Below, piece after piece: positions 1-8,262 of a DNA stretch of 25,557 bases. A program made the translations under genes and the position numbers. Source of the stretch: an uncultured Veillonella sp. (GTDB taxonomy: Bacteria > Bacillota > Negativicutes > Veillonellales > Veillonellaceae). The stretch's first letter is position 1. Each line of letters opens with the position of its first letter. The notes below the pieces were generated by a model. The model had not been told where the DNA came from, made no database searches, and worked only from the letters and a program-made list of their open reading frames with translations. The stretch lies in contig USAV01000016.1 in NCBI GenBank assembly GCA_900552715.1, positions 1 through 25,557 on the forward strand, given 5' to 3'.

Positions 1-83
1 TGTAGTTGTAGTTGTAGTTGTAGTTGTAGTTGTAGTTGTAGTTGTAGTTGTAGTTGTAGTTGTAGTTGTAGTTGTAGTTGTAG
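1..83. repeat. TGTAGT hexanucleotide tandem repeat (at window edge)
   Basis: The unit TGTAGT is repeated without interruption for 83 bases, about 13.8 copies, and the array may continue upstream of the window. It ends 115 bp before the LysR-type gene. Because the unit is 6 bp, copy-number change by slippage would alter promoter spacing or, if the array is coding, would add or remove dipeptides without changing frame. Plus-strand frames 1 (Cys-Ser) and 2 (Val-Val) stay open through the array and stop shortly after it, at 112-114 and about 98-100, so it could be the 3' end of a gene lying outside the window. This cannot be settled here. Confidence 0.95.
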
Positions 84-197
84 AGAAAAATATTATGTGA
101 GTAGCAAATACCAATGAGAGGGGTTGGTGTATGTTGTGTAGTGGGCTAGTAGATAGAGTAAGGCTACTAATTATAAGAGAGATGAGAGTGTATCGTT

Positions 198-1082
198 ATG
201 TTGTTGAAACAATTAGAGTATTTTGTGTGTGTAGTTGATAATAATAGTTTTACTCAAGCTGCGACGGAGCAGTATGTGTCTCAATCTGCTATTTCACAAC
301 AAATTAAAGCCCTTGAAACGAGTTTAGGCGTGGAGCTGATGGTACGAGAAAAACGAAGCTTTTACCTAACACCAGCGGGGCAATATTTATATCGATCTGG
401 TAAAAAATTACTAGAACGCTTTCACGATATTAAGGTAGAAACAACCCGCATTGGTACAGATGCACGTGTTAGCTTACGAATTGGCTATTTAAATCGCTAT
501 AGTGGGATGGCTATGCAGCAAACGGTCATTCGCATGGCTAAACGCTATAAAAACCTAGATATTCGCATGTATAGTGGCAGTCATGAAGAACTGTATGGAA
601 TGTTAGATGATCGTCGCGTAGATGTGATTTTTAATGATCAGTGGCAAATTTTATCTGATGATTATGAAAGTCATTTGATTGATAAGGCGACCACTGTAAT
701 TGAAGTGCCACAAGGTTATACAAAGGAAGGTAGCGTCGAAATTAAAACTATTGATGATTTACCACTTATCTTAGTATGTCGCGGTAAGTATACGCTAGCT
801 GAGGAAGAACATTATCGTAAGGCCATTGGTTATGCTGGTGCCTTTGCATATGCTCGTACATTAGAGGAGGCTCGCTATTTAGTAGCAGGTCAACAAGGAC
901 TATTGCTGCTTGATCGTTTTAAATATTTAACCGACTCCATGCCAGGTATTGAGCGCAAGGTATTAACTAACCATGGTAAATCGATGGAGCGCAATTACTA
1001 CTTTGTATCGCAACAAAATCAAAGTAACACCTATGTAGAAGCCTTTAGAGAAATGTTTAAACAAGTTTTAGCAGAGTTTTAA
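198..1082 (+). CDS. LysR-family transcriptional regulator
   Basis: This 294-residue protein has the standard LysR length and layout. Residues 2-60 form the winged helix-turn-helix (LKQLEYFVCVV, then SQSAISQQIKALE and a LTPAGQ wing), and roughly residues 90-290 form the periplasmic-binding-like effector domain. It should act as a DNA-binding regulator responding to a small molecule. The ATG at 198 is preceded only by a weak purine-rich ribosome site (ATGAGAG). The gene converges on the LysE-type exporter across a bidirectional terminator. LysR proteins often control neighbouring exporters, and an E. coli LysR protein (YeiE) is encoded next to yeiH, so the exporter or the YeiH homologue nearby are plausible targets. 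That link is inference; the effector is unknown. Confidence 0.9.
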   Translation: MLLKQLEYFVCVVDNNSFTQAATEQYVSQSAISQQIKALETSLGVELMVREKRSFYLTPAGQYLYRSGKKLLERFHDIKVETTRIGTDARVSLRIGYLNRYSGMAMQQTVIRMAKRYKNLDIRMYSGSHEELYGMLDDRRVDVIFNDQWQILSDDYESHLIDKATTVIEVPQGYTKEGSVEIKTIDDLPLILVCRGKYTLAEEEHYRKAIGYAGAFAYARTLEEARYLVAGQQGLLLLDRFKYLTDSMPGIERKVLTNHGKSMERNYYFVSQQNQSNTYVEAFREMFKQVLAEF

Positions 1083-1148
1083 TGTATCAAAGACGGATTA
1101 TGTAAAATAAATTTAATCGTCATATAACAAATAAACAATTACAATATA

Positions 1149-1176
1149 AAAGCCGTTAGCATATGCTAACGGCTTT
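1149..1176. terminator. Bidirectional rho-independent terminator
   Basis: A perfect 28-nt palindrome (AAAGCCGTTAGCAT and its complement) lies between two convergent genes. A-rich and T-rich flanks fit termination from both sides. Confidence 0.85.
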
Positions 1177-1211
1177 ATTGTTTGAATATTGCTTTATTGA
1201 GGATTGTTTAA

Positions 1212-1826
1212 TTAAACATATTCCAAGAGCATTGTAACACCATCGATAAATAATTTTATGCCATAAATGACGAGTACTGCACCACAGAAGCGATTGATCC
1301 AAGCCATATGGGTAATTTTTATTTTTTTAGCTAATAAATGCATGGTGGCAGCTAAGGCTCCAAACCACATTGGTGTCATAGCTAGGAAGCCTCCAAAGAA
1401 ATAATAAATACCTTCTTCAGGTATATTAGCTTGAAAGGCGCCGAGCATCATAGTTGCATCAAGAACGGCTTGAGGATTCCCCCAGGATACAGCGATAGCG
1501 GATAGGATAATTTTACGAATTGGAATATTCGTATTTACATTGCGTATATCTGGCTCAGTTCTGAATATATTAAAGCCCATATATACAATCAGTAGGCCCC
1601 CAAAAAGGAGTACGATAAGCTTTGTAAGCGGCCACATTTCAAGAATGGCGCCGATACCAAAGAAGGCTGCCGTACTGAGGCTCATATCAAATAGTGCCAA
1701 TATGATAAGGGTCAATATGATACGACGTATAGGCTGTACCAATGCTGTGTTGATGATGAAGAGGTTTTGCATGCCAACAGGGGCAAATGTTGCGAGACCG
1801 ACAAGAAGTCCTTGTAAGAAGTACAT
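1212..1826 (-). CDS. LysE/ArgO-family amino acid exporter
   Basis: This is a polytopic membrane protein of 204 residues from the preferred start, the usual size for LysE-type exporters. The N-terminal segment has the family pattern PVGMQNLFII, equivalent to the GAQN region of LysE/ArgO. About five to six hydrophobic segments follow, with a loop containing SWGNPQAVLD matching the conserved N-P of the family. It probably exports a basic or other amino acid across the inner membrane; the substrate cannot be read from sequence. The start at 1826 is chosen over an upstream in-frame start at 1880 because GGAGGG sits just before it. A hairpin separates it from the YeiH gene upstream on the same strand, so the two may be separate units. 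Confidence 0.85.
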   Translation of the reverse strand: MYFLQGLLVGLATFAPVGMQNLFIINTALVQPIRRIILTLIILALFDMSLSTAAFFGIGAILEMWPLTKLIVLLFGGLLIVYMGFNIFRTEPDIRNVNTNIPIRKIILSAIAVSWGNPQAVLDATMMLGAFQANIPEEGIYYFFGGFLAMTPMWFGALAATMHLLAKKIKITHMAWINRFCGAVLVIYGIKLFIDGVTMLLEYV

Positions 1827-1882
1827 GTTAACCCTCCTAACTATAGTATGATAAAGTACTAATAAGGTGAATAGTAGCACGA

Positions 1883-1906
1883 AACCCCTCCATTACTGGA
1901 GGGGTT
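1883..1906 (-). terminator. Probable terminator hairpin
   Basis: A 10-bp perfect stem (AACCCCTCCA / TGGAGGGGTT) with a 4-nt loop lies between the YeiH-type gene and the LysE-type gene. The minus-strand T tail is short, so some read-through into the exporter gene is possible. Confidence 0.65.
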
Positions 1907-1961
1907 ATTACTATTCTAACTATATACAATTATATCATATTAAAATAGGTATGTATATTTC

Positions 1962-3002
1962 TTACCATAAACCAATCATATGTTGTGTAGCTAGGCTGAC
2001 TGCTGTGATGGCAATCCAGCAACAAGCACCCAATGCAAGGGCAGAACCACCGGATTTTATCAATTTTACGATATTAGTATTAAGACCGATAGCAACCATG
2101 GCCATTGTAATAAAGTATTTGGAAATAGTTTTGAATACACTCAAGAATTGAATATCTACATTTGCATAGGATAATGCTGTTGTAATAAGAGAACAAATCA
2201 CAAAGTATAAAACAAATTTAGGGAAAATTTTAGCGATGCTAACACTGCTACCATCAGCTTGAGCAGCACTTTGTTTTGCTTTATATACTTGGTAACTTGC
2301 TAAACCTAAACAAATAGGAATAATAGCGAGGGTACGTGTTAATTTAACGATTGTCGCATATTCTAGTACTTGTGTACCAGTACCTTTCATACTATCCCAT
2401 ACGGCAGCTGTAGCTGTTACAGAGGATGTATCGTTTACAGCGGTACCAGCAAATAGACCAAAGCCCATATTAGAAAGACCAATAGCATCACCAAATGGAG
2501 GGAATACAAAAGCTGCTACTACATTGAAGAAGAATACAACGGAGATTGCTTGGGCAATATCTTGATCCTCTGCCTTGATGACTGGTGCAGCTGCAGCGAT
2601 AGCAGAACCACCACAAATGGAGGAACCTACGCCGATAAGTACAGCTGTATTAGAGTCGATATGAGTGAGTCGATAGATAACATAGGACACGATTAAGGAT
2701 GTAGCGATGGTTGAAATGATGACAGGTAATGAAATCCAACCTACATGTAAAATCTGTGTAATATTTAAGCCAAAGCCCAATAAAATAACGGCCCATTGTA
2801 AAATCTTTTTGGATGTAAATCCAATGCCGGCACCAGTTTTTTCGCGTTTCCAAGATGTGAATATAGAGCCAATAATTATACCTAAGATAATGGCAAAGAT
2901 TGGACTACCAATAAGGTGAAATTCCAGGCCTAATAGCCAACAAGGAATAGCGAGGACTGCACAGAGCAGAATGCCTGGCAATGTTTTTTGATTGATACCC
3001 AT
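1962..3002 (-). CDS. YeiH-family (UPF0324) putative sulfate/anion exporter
   Basis: This hydrophobic protein of 346 residues has about ten membrane segments. It matches the UPF0324/YeiH family by length and by its motifs: GSPIFAIILGIIIG near the N-terminus, GVGSSICGGSAIAAAAPVI in the middle, and FAGTAVNDTSSV. The family is annotated as putative sulfate exporter, but direct functional evidence is limited. The start at 3002 is preferred to the in-frame start at 3035 because AAGGAGG lies 8-10 bases upstream. It is divergent from the carbonic anhydrase gene across a 340-bp AT-rich spacer. The LysR gene beyond the exporter could be its regulator by analogy with yeiE-yeiH, though the arrangement differs. 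Confidence 0.88.
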   Translation of the reverse strand: MGINQKTLPGILLCAVLAIPCWLLGLEFHLIGSPIFAIILGIIIGSIFTSWKREKTGAGIGFTSKKILQWAVILLGFGLNITQILHVGWISLPVIISTIATSLIVSYVIYRLTHIDSNTAVLIGVGSSICGGSAIAAAAPVIKAEDQDIAQAISVVFFFNVVAAFVFPPFGDAIGLSNMGFGLFAGTAVNDTSSVTATAAVWDSMKGTGTQVLEYATIVKLTRTLAIIPICLGLASYQVYKAKQSAAQADGSSVSIAKIFPKFVLYFVICSLITTALSYANVDIQFLSVFKTISKYFITMAMVAIGLNTNIVKLIKSGGSALALGACCWIAITAVSLATQHMIGLW

Positions 3003-3270
3003 AATAAAAACCTCCTTACTGTACATACAGTTCACGTCATATGTGGTATCATGTGGCGTTTCTCTTCTATAGTTTTAATAGTACCACATTGGGGGAATTA
3101 TAATCTACTAGTAATGTAAGAAATATACAGTATATTCATTTTTATAAATATATAAGAATAAAAGGTATAATAAATGAATATTAATTATAAATATTGAATT
3201 AATACGATTTTTGTGGATTTCTTATGAAGGATATAGGTTATAATAAATATTTATATGTGATGAAAATCTC

Positions 3271-3300
3271 TTGTTTTTCATTGAATATATTGTATATAAT
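3271..3300 (+). promoter_or_regulatory. Candidate sigma-70 promoter for carbonic anhydrase
   Basis: TTGTTT (3271-3276) and a perfect TATAAT (3295-3300) are separated by 18 bp, 45 bp before the carbonic anhydrase start. The rest of the 3003-3344 spacer is very AT-rich and shows no gene. Confidence 0.45.
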
Positions 3301-3344
3301 GAATAGAATCTATTTTATAGATAGAAATGTAAATGAGGTACCTT

Positions 3345-3890
3345 ATGATTGATATTAAACAAATAATTGAAACCAATAAAGAGTATGTGAAAAACCACCC
3401 AGAATTACCAAAAGCAGGATTAACAAGCCATCCTACTAAAAAACTAGGTATTGTTACATGTATGGATACGCGTTTAGTCTGCATGCTAGAAGATGCATTA
3501 GGCTTTAACCGCGGTGAAATTATTGTCATAAAAACAGCTGGTAATAGTGTAACACAACCTATTGATAATATCGTACAAAGCTTGCTAGTAGCTACGTATG
3601 GTATGGAAATTGAAGATGTATTGGTCATCGGCCATGAAAATTGCGGTATGATTGATTTCTCTGCTACAACATTTATGGAATCTATGAAAGCCAAAGGCAT
3701 TAGTGAAGATGCAATCCGCATGATCGAACCAGGCCTTATTGACTGGATGGATCGCTTCCATATTTCTGAAGACAATGTAATCTATACAGTTAACTTCTTG
3801 CGTAACCACCCACTATTCCCAAAAGGAATGGGATTCTATGGAGGGATGATGGATCCTGATACAGGCGAATTCCGCTACCTCGAAATATAA
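3345..3890 (+). CDS. Beta-class carbonic anhydrase
   Basis: The 181-residue protein should interconvert CO2 and bicarbonate in the cytoplasm, useful for carboxylation reactions in an anaerobe with succinate-type metabolism. The beta-class zinc site is visible: Cys39 in TCMDTR, which also gives the Asp41-Arg43 dyad, then His97 and Cys100 in GHENCG. The length fits the short bacterial clade. The start at 3345 is preferred to the ATG at 3333 because GAGG lies in front of it, inside the longer reading frame. It appears monocistronic: a promoter-like site precedes it and a hairpin element with a T-rich 3' arm follows. The long minus-strand frame overlapping it is an antisense shadow. Confidence 0.93.
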   Translation: MIDIKQIIETNKEYVKNHPELPKAGLTSHPTKKLGIVTCMDTRLVCMLEDALGFNRGEIIVIKTAGNSVTQPIDNIVQSLLVATYGMEIEDVLVIGHENCGMIDFSATTFMESMKAKGISEDAIRMIEPGLIDWMDRFHISEDNVIYTVNFLRNHPLFPKGMGFYGGMMDPDTGEFRYLEI

Positions 3891-3932
3891 CCTTTGATTT
3901 GATGGGGCCCAAGTTGATTTGTACATTTAAGT

Positions 3933-4006
3933 GAAAAAGGACGAGAACTAACCTCTACGCTCCAAAGCGAGCTAAGTCGCTAATCGGTTAGTCATCACTC
4001 TTTTTC
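3933..4006 (+). repeat. Structured hairpin element, copy 1 (likely terminator of carbonic anhydrase)
   Basis: Two imperfect 21-nt arms (3933-3953 and 3986-4006) enclose a conserved loop. The arms begin GAAAAAG and end CTTTTTC, so an RNA copy would end in a U-rich tract as a terminator does. The loop segment 3948-3979 (CTAACCTC, three variable bases, then GCTCC...AAGTCG) recurs in inverted orientation at 4121-4152 with only three transitions. The loop can itself form small stems, GCTC/GAGC or GCGA/TCGC. The stem arms of the two copies differ while still pairing, which suggests selection on structure. Confidence 0.7.
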
Positions 4007-4016
4007 TCTTTTCTTC

Positions 4017-4248
4017 ATATATAGCCAACCTATTATTAGCGTATTCAAAGGGGCAGGATATAACTCTATGGGACTAGTACGGCGATAAGGTTATAAAAAG
4101 CTGTGTCCCTAAGTGAAGTGCGACTTAGCTCGCTTTGGAGCACGGAGGTTAGGGACACAGCTTTTTAGTTAAAATGTAGAGATGTATCCGGGCCCCATAG
4201 AGTTATAACAACGTAAACTTGAACGGTAATAATAGGTTGACTATATAT
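4017..4248. repeat. Nested inverted-repeat element of about 230 bp containing copy 2 of the loop motif
   Basis: Three sets of arms are nested around one centre. The outer arms 4017-4038 / 4227-4248 pair over 22 bp with one mismatch. The middle arms 4059-4072 / 4194-4207 pair over 14 bp. The inner arms 4095-4112 / 4149-4166 form a perfect 18-bp stem with AAAAA and TTTTT ends. The inner loop holds the same conserved segment as 3948-3979, in the opposite orientation. There is no coding potential. It may be a small MITE-like insertion or a two-way terminator with a special loop. The rest of the gene-free stretch 3891-4341 holds only the first copy and a possible bio promoter/operator. Confidence 0.75.
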
Positions 4249-4275
4249 TCCTTTTAGCTGTATATTGTAATTAGA

Positions 4276-4306
4276 TTGTAAACTTACTCACATAAATTAG
4301 TTAACC
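4276..4306 (+). promoter_or_regulatory. Possible BirA-type bio operator
   Basis: TTGTAAAC (4276-4283), 16 bases, then GTTAACC (4300-4306) lie 35 bp before the bioD start. The left half matches the known BirA half-site TTGTAAAC exactly; the right half matches GTTTACAA at only five of eight positions. Position before a biotin gene supports it, sequence only partly. Confidence 0.3.
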
Positions 4307-4341
4307 TATGCGGCGTTAAGTATCGCTGAGAGGAGACATGT

Positions 4342-5094
4342 ATGAAGCAGTTAGGTATTTCTATAATTGGTACAGATACGGATGTAGGCAAGACGTTTGT
4401 GACCGGGCTGTTAGGGGCCATGGCTGTAGATGATGGTTTTGCGGTTGGTATGGTTAAACCAGTGTCCTCTAGTGCGGTACCTTTTCCTGAATGTGTAACG
4501 ATGGATGAGGATAATTATAATGTGGATCTTGAAAGTAAGGATGCTACGCATTTGATGCGTTCTGCAGGCATTCCGGAATCTCGTCGTCATGAGGTTAATC
4601 CGTATGCTATCGCAGGTGATTTTTCTCCCCGCCTTGCTGCAGAGTTATCTGGTATAGAAATCGATTATGATGGTGTAGTAGCTCATACATTAGATGTTGT
4701 TAATCGCTATGATCTAACCTTTGTAGAAGGTGCTGGTGGTATTACAACACCTCTTTACGGCGATAAAACATTCACGGATTTAATGAAAGATATTAAATTA
4801 CCAGCCATCGTTGTAGCTGATGGACGATTGGGCTCCATTAACCGCGCGATTTTGACTTGTGAATACGCGAAGATGCATGGTATTGAGGTGAAAGCTATCA
4901 TCGTAAATGATACAACGGCAGTAGATCCATTCTTATTGAAAACAAATGTAGAGGATATGGAACGATACACAGGTATTCCTGTAGTAGCTGTTGTACCGCC
5001 ATACCAAGGGCCAGATATTCAAAAGGTTCAGCTTGGTTGGGCTCGATCCTTTGTGGATTCTAAGAAGGTATGGAATACAGTATTAGGTATATAG
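4342..5094 (+). CDS. bioD: Dethiobiotin synthase
   Basis: This 250-residue ATP-dependent enzyme closes the ureido ring of 7,8-diaminopelargonate with CO2 to give dethiobiotin, the penultimate step of biotin synthesis. The P-loop GTDTDVGKT (residues 10-18) is diagnostic of BioD, and the central EGAGGITTPL segment matches the family's glycine-rich Mg/phosphate region. The length is slightly above the usual 220-240. The ATG at 4342 has AGAGGAGA upstream; another ATG at 4338 is in a different frame. It is followed after 120 bp by bioA, the preceding enzyme in the pathway. bioB and bioF are not in this window, so the pathway genes are split. A possible BirA site upstream suggests biotin control. 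Confidence 0.95.
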   Translation: MKQLGISIIGTDTDVGKTFVTGLLGAMAVDDGFAVGMVKPVSSSAVPFPECVTMDEDNYNVDLESKDATHLMRSAGIPESRRHEVNPYAIAGDFSPRLAAELSGIEIDYDGVVAHTLDVVNRYDLTFVEGAGGITTPLYGDKTFTDLMKDIKLPAIVVADGRLGSINRAILTCEYAKMHGIEVKAIIVNDTTAVDPFLLKTNVEDMERYTGIPVVAVVPPYQGPDIQKVQLGWARSFVDSKKVWNTVLGI

Positions 5095-5214
5095 TAGTTA
5101 GATATTGTAATTTAATTTAGACTAATTATTTATGGTAATAGATTGTTATAGTAATTGAGTATTATAGGTATTGAGAGTTATAGTTTGTAGAATTTGTACG
5201 TATGAGGTGACGAA

Positions 5215-6603
5215 ATGGCAGAGAAACAGCTTTCACAAGCAGCACAATGGGACCATGAGTTTGTATGGCATCCATTTACACAAATGCAAGATTGGTTAGC
5301 GCAAGAACCAGTGGTAATCGAACGTGGTGAGGGGGTATACCTCATCGATGAGAACGGTAAAAAGTATTATGACGGCGTGTCCTCATTATGGGTTAATATT
5401 CATGGTCATAACCATCCCGTATTAAACCAAGCATTGAAGGAACAAGTGGATAAAATTGCCCATAGTACATTGCTAGGTCTTGTAAGCCCACCATCTGCAC
5501 AGTTGTGTAAAGAATTGGTAGAGCTTGCGCCAGAAGGCTTAAATAAAGTATTCTTATCCGATGATGGTAGTACAGCTATTGAAGTTGCTATCAAGATGGC
5601 GTACCAATACCGTCAACTTGTAGGACAAACAAAGAAAACTAAGTTCATTGCCCTTAATGCAGGCTATCATGGGGATACATTAGGCACCGTATCTGTAGGC
5701 GGTATTCAATTATTCCACCAAGTATTCCATAATTTATTATTCAAACCTTTGACATTGCCAAGCCCTGGCGTATATCGCGACGTAGCTGATCGAGAAAAAG
5801 CCTTCGAAGAGTCTTTGGCTGAATTAGAGCGCATTCTCAATGAAGAGGGCGATGAAATCACCGCTCTCGTTATGGAACCATTAGTACAAGCTGCGGCAGG
5901 CATGCTCGTCATGCCTCATGGCTATTTGAAACGGGTTCGTGAATTAACGGCGAAACATGACGTATTCCTCATTGTCGATGAAGTAGCCACAGGCTTTGGT
6001 CGTACTGGTAAATTCTTTGCTTGCGAACACGAAGGAGTAGCACCGGACTTCATGACCTTATCTAAAGGGATTACTGGCGGTTATATGCCTCTCGCTGCTA
6101 CATTGACTACACAACGTGTATTTGATGCATTCCTCGGTACCTTTGAAGAAAAGAAAACCTTCTACCATGGCCACTCCTATACAGGCAATGCCTTGGCTTG
6201 TGCCGTAGCATTAGCTTCGTTGAAAGTATTCCGCGATGAAAAGGTTATCGAAGGATTACCTAAGAAAATTGAGGCTTTCACCAATGCATTGAAGCCAATT
6301 GAAAACTTGAAACATGTTAAAGAGGTTCGTCAACGTGGCCTCATCGTAGGGATTGAACTTGAAAAAGATGTGGCTACTCATGAGGCGTATCGTCCAAATG
6401 ATGCGGTAGGTGCTAAGGTGGCTATCCTTGCTCGTGAACAAGGGCTCATCTGCCGTCCAATCGGTGATGTGGTAATCCTCATGCCTCCATTGGCATCCAC
6501 AGTGGAACAATTAGAGGACATGGTGCGCATTGTTGGTGAAAGTATCCAACGCGCTACAGAAGAAGAGGGAATCCTCGAAGATTTACGCCCAATAATTCTA
6601 TAA
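5215..6603 (+). CDS. bioA: Adenosylmethionine-8-amino-7-oxononanoate aminotransferase
   Basis: This PLP-dependent class III aminotransferase (462 residues) converts 7-keto-8-aminopelargonate to 7,8-diaminopelargonate, using S-adenosylmethionine as amino donor in characterised BioA enzymes. The N-terminal WHPFTQM motif is typical of BioA. Other landmarks are DGVSSLWVN, the cofactor aspartate in IVDEVATGFGRTG (Asp255) and the Schiff-base lysine in TLSKGITGGY (Lys284). The start at 5215 follows GAGGTGA. It directly feeds bioD upstream, and the 120-bp spacer shows no hairpin, so the two are probably cotranscribed. A strong hairpin terminator follows. Sequence alone does not separate a SAM donor from a lysine donor. 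Confidence 0.95.
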   Translation: MAEKQLSQAAQWDHEFVWHPFTQMQDWLAQEPVVIERGEGVYLIDENGKKYYDGVSSLWVNIHGHNHPVLNQALKEQVDKIAHSTLLGLVSPPSAQLCKELVELAPEGLNKVFLSDDGSTAIEVAIKMAYQYRQLVGQTKKTKFIALNAGYHGDTLGTVSVGGIQLFHQVFHNLLFKPLTLPSPGVYRDVADREKAFEESLAELERILNEEGDEITALVMEPLVQAAAGMLVMPHGYLKRVRELTAKHDVFLIVDEVATGFGRTGKFFACEHEGVAPDFMTLSKGITGGYMPLAATLTTQRVFDAFLGTFEEKKTFYHGHSYTGNALACAVALASLKVFRDEKVIEGLPKKIEAFTNALKPIENLKHVKEVRQRGLIVGIELEKDVATHEAYRPNDAVGAKVAILAREQGLICRPIGDVVILMPPLASTVEQLEDMVRIVGESIQRATEEEGILEDLRPIIL

Positions 6604-6645
6604 CAATTTACGTCTAAGTATTTTATAAAGATTTAAGGTAAACGT

Positions 6646-6704
6646 AAAAGCTATATATGTCATGATTCTACGGTTCTAGAGTCGTCGGCATATATAGCTT
6701 TTTA
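6646..6704 (+). terminator. Terminator after bioA, with an internal second stem
   Basis: AAAAGCTATATATG (6646-6659) pairs with 6689-6702 and is followed by T residues. The loop holds a second 7-bp stem, GATTCTA (6664-6670) with TAGAGTC (6677-6683). Confidence 0.8.
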
Positions 6705-6819
6705 TATGTTTAGCGTATAATGTTTCGTTAAGTCTTTAAACTATAGACTATACATTGTGAAAATTCGATGATATTTTTGCATATCTATGATACTATATAC
6801 GTATAAAGGAGGTCATCGT

Positions 6820-8160
6820 ATGGACATTTATGTAATTATGCAAGTTATTATTTTATTTGGTGCCATCTTCCTTGGCGTTCGTCTAGGTGGTATGGGCATC
6901 GGTTACGCTGGCGGCCTTGGTGTAGTGTTGTTAAGCCTCGGCATGGGAATGTTCCCAGGGCAGATTCCTTGGGATGTAATTCTCATCATCATGTCTGCTA
7001 TCGCTGCTATTTGTGCTTTACAACTCGCTGGCGGTCTCGATTATTTGGTGCGTATTGCAGAAGGTATTTTGCGTAAAAATCCTAAGCATATCAACTACTT
7101 AGCACCAACAGTTACGTATTTCTTAACTCTATTGGCAGGTACAGGTCATACAGCTTTCTCCATGATTCCTGTCATCGTAGAGGTGGCAAAAAGTGAAAAC
7201 ATTAAGCCATCTGTACCATTATCCATCGCCGTTGTAGCAAGCCAAATTGGTATTACAGCGAGCCCAGTATCCGCAGCAGTTGTTGCTATGAGTGGTTTCC
7301 TTGAACCATATGGTGTCAACTATCCAACATTGCTTGCCATCTGTATTTCTACAACATTCGTAGCGGTTATGATTACGGCATTTATCATGTCTACCTTTGC
7401 AAATAATGATTTGTCTTCCGATCCAGTTTACCAAGAACGTTTGGCAGCAGGTCATGTGGCTCCACCTCGTGAAAAGAGTGCTGATTTTCACTTGAAACCA
7501 GGTGCAAAAACTTCTGTATTGATTTTCTTGATTGGTATTATTTGTATCGTATTCTATGCAACTGCTATCTCCAAGAACATTGGTCTTATTAAACCAGTTA
7601 TTTTCGGTCGAAATGATGCCATCGTTGGCTTCATGATGATTATTGCAGCGGCTATTACATTCTTCTGTAAGATTGATACAGCACAACTTGTTAATACAAG
7701 CACATTTAAATCCGGTTTATCCGCATGTGTCTGCGTACTAGGCGTAGCATGGTTGGGCGATACTTTCGTAAAAGGTCATATTCCTGAAATTAAAGCTCTT
7801 GCATCTAGCTTGGTAACAGCATATCCATTCCTATTAGCTGTAGCCTTCTTCTTTGCTAGTACATTGTTGTATAGCCAAGCGGCGACTACGCAAGCGTTGG
7901 TACCAGCTGTAATTCTAGCTCTCGGTATTACTCCAGAAAACCCAGGATCCGTATACATTATTATCGCATCCTTCGCAGCCGTATCTGCACTTTTTGTATT
8001 GCCTACATACCCAACACTCTTGGGGGCTGTACAAATGGACGATACCGGCTCAACACGAATCGGTAAGCTTGTATTTAACCATCCGTTCTTTATCCCTGGC
8101 GTACTTGCCATCGCTATTTCAGTAGCACTTGGCTTTGTAGTAGCTCCATTGATGTTGTAA
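6820..8160 (+). CDS. Anaerobic C4-dicarboxylate transporter, DcuA/DcuB family
   Basis: This 446-residue polytopic inner-membrane protein with about ten to twelve hydrophobic segments is probably a carrier for fumarate, malate, aspartate or succinate. Family features are the N-terminal FLGVRLGGMGIGYAGG, LAGTGHTAFSMIPVIVEVA around residues 105-125, SQIGITASPVSAAVVAMSG near 140-160, and the C-terminal TYPTLLGAVQMDDTGSTRIG. The start at 6820 is preferred to 6787 because AAAGGAGG precedes it. DcuA and DcuB are close paralogues, so the subtype is left open. It stands alone between two terminators. In an organism making succinate and propionate it would serve dicarboxylate uptake or exchange. Confidence 0.93.
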   Translation: MDIYVIMQVIILFGAIFLGVRLGGMGIGYAGGLGVVLLSLGMGMFPGQIPWDVILIIMSAIAAICALQLAGGLDYLVRIAEGILRKNPKHINYLAPTVTYFLTLLAGTGHTAFSMIPVIVEVAKSENIKPSVPLSIAVVASQIGITASPVSAAVVAMSGFLEPYGVNYPTLLAICISTTFVAVMITAFIMSTFANNDLSSDPVYQERLAAGHVAPPREKSADFHLKPGAKTSVLIFLIGIICIVFYATAISKNIGLIKPVIFGRNDAIVGFMMIIAAAITFFCKIDTAQLVNTSTFKSGLSACVCVLGVAWLGDTFVKGHIPEIKALASSLVTAYPFLLAVAFFFASTLLYSQAATTQALVPAVILALGITPENPGSVYIIIASFAAVSALFVLPTYPTLLGAVQMDDTGSTRIGKLVFNHPFFIPGVLAIAISVALGFVVAPLML

Positions 8161-8204
8161 TGGTGAAAGCTAATTAAGGCTAATACAAAAGATAATAAAA
8201 CTAC

Positions 8205-8238
8205 AAAAGGACGTAACTCTTAAAGTTACGTCCTTTTT
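8205..8238. terminator. Bidirectional terminator
   Basis: AAAAGGACGTAACT (8205-8218) pairs perfectly with 8224-8237 across a 5-nt loop, between the convergent dicarboxylate carrier and Fur-family genes. T-rich and A-rich flanks fit both directions. Confidence 0.88.
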
Positions 8239-8262
8239 CTTGCATTTACTTATAGATTTTTA

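Noticed and set aside
1..83. CRISPR-like array
   Set aside because: The units are contiguous 6-mers without spacers, so this is a simple tandem repeat.
3278..3775. 165-codon minus-strand frame opposite carbonic anhydrase
   Set aside because: It lies antisense to a well-supported enzyme, has no recognisable domain, and runs into the AT-rich promoter region.
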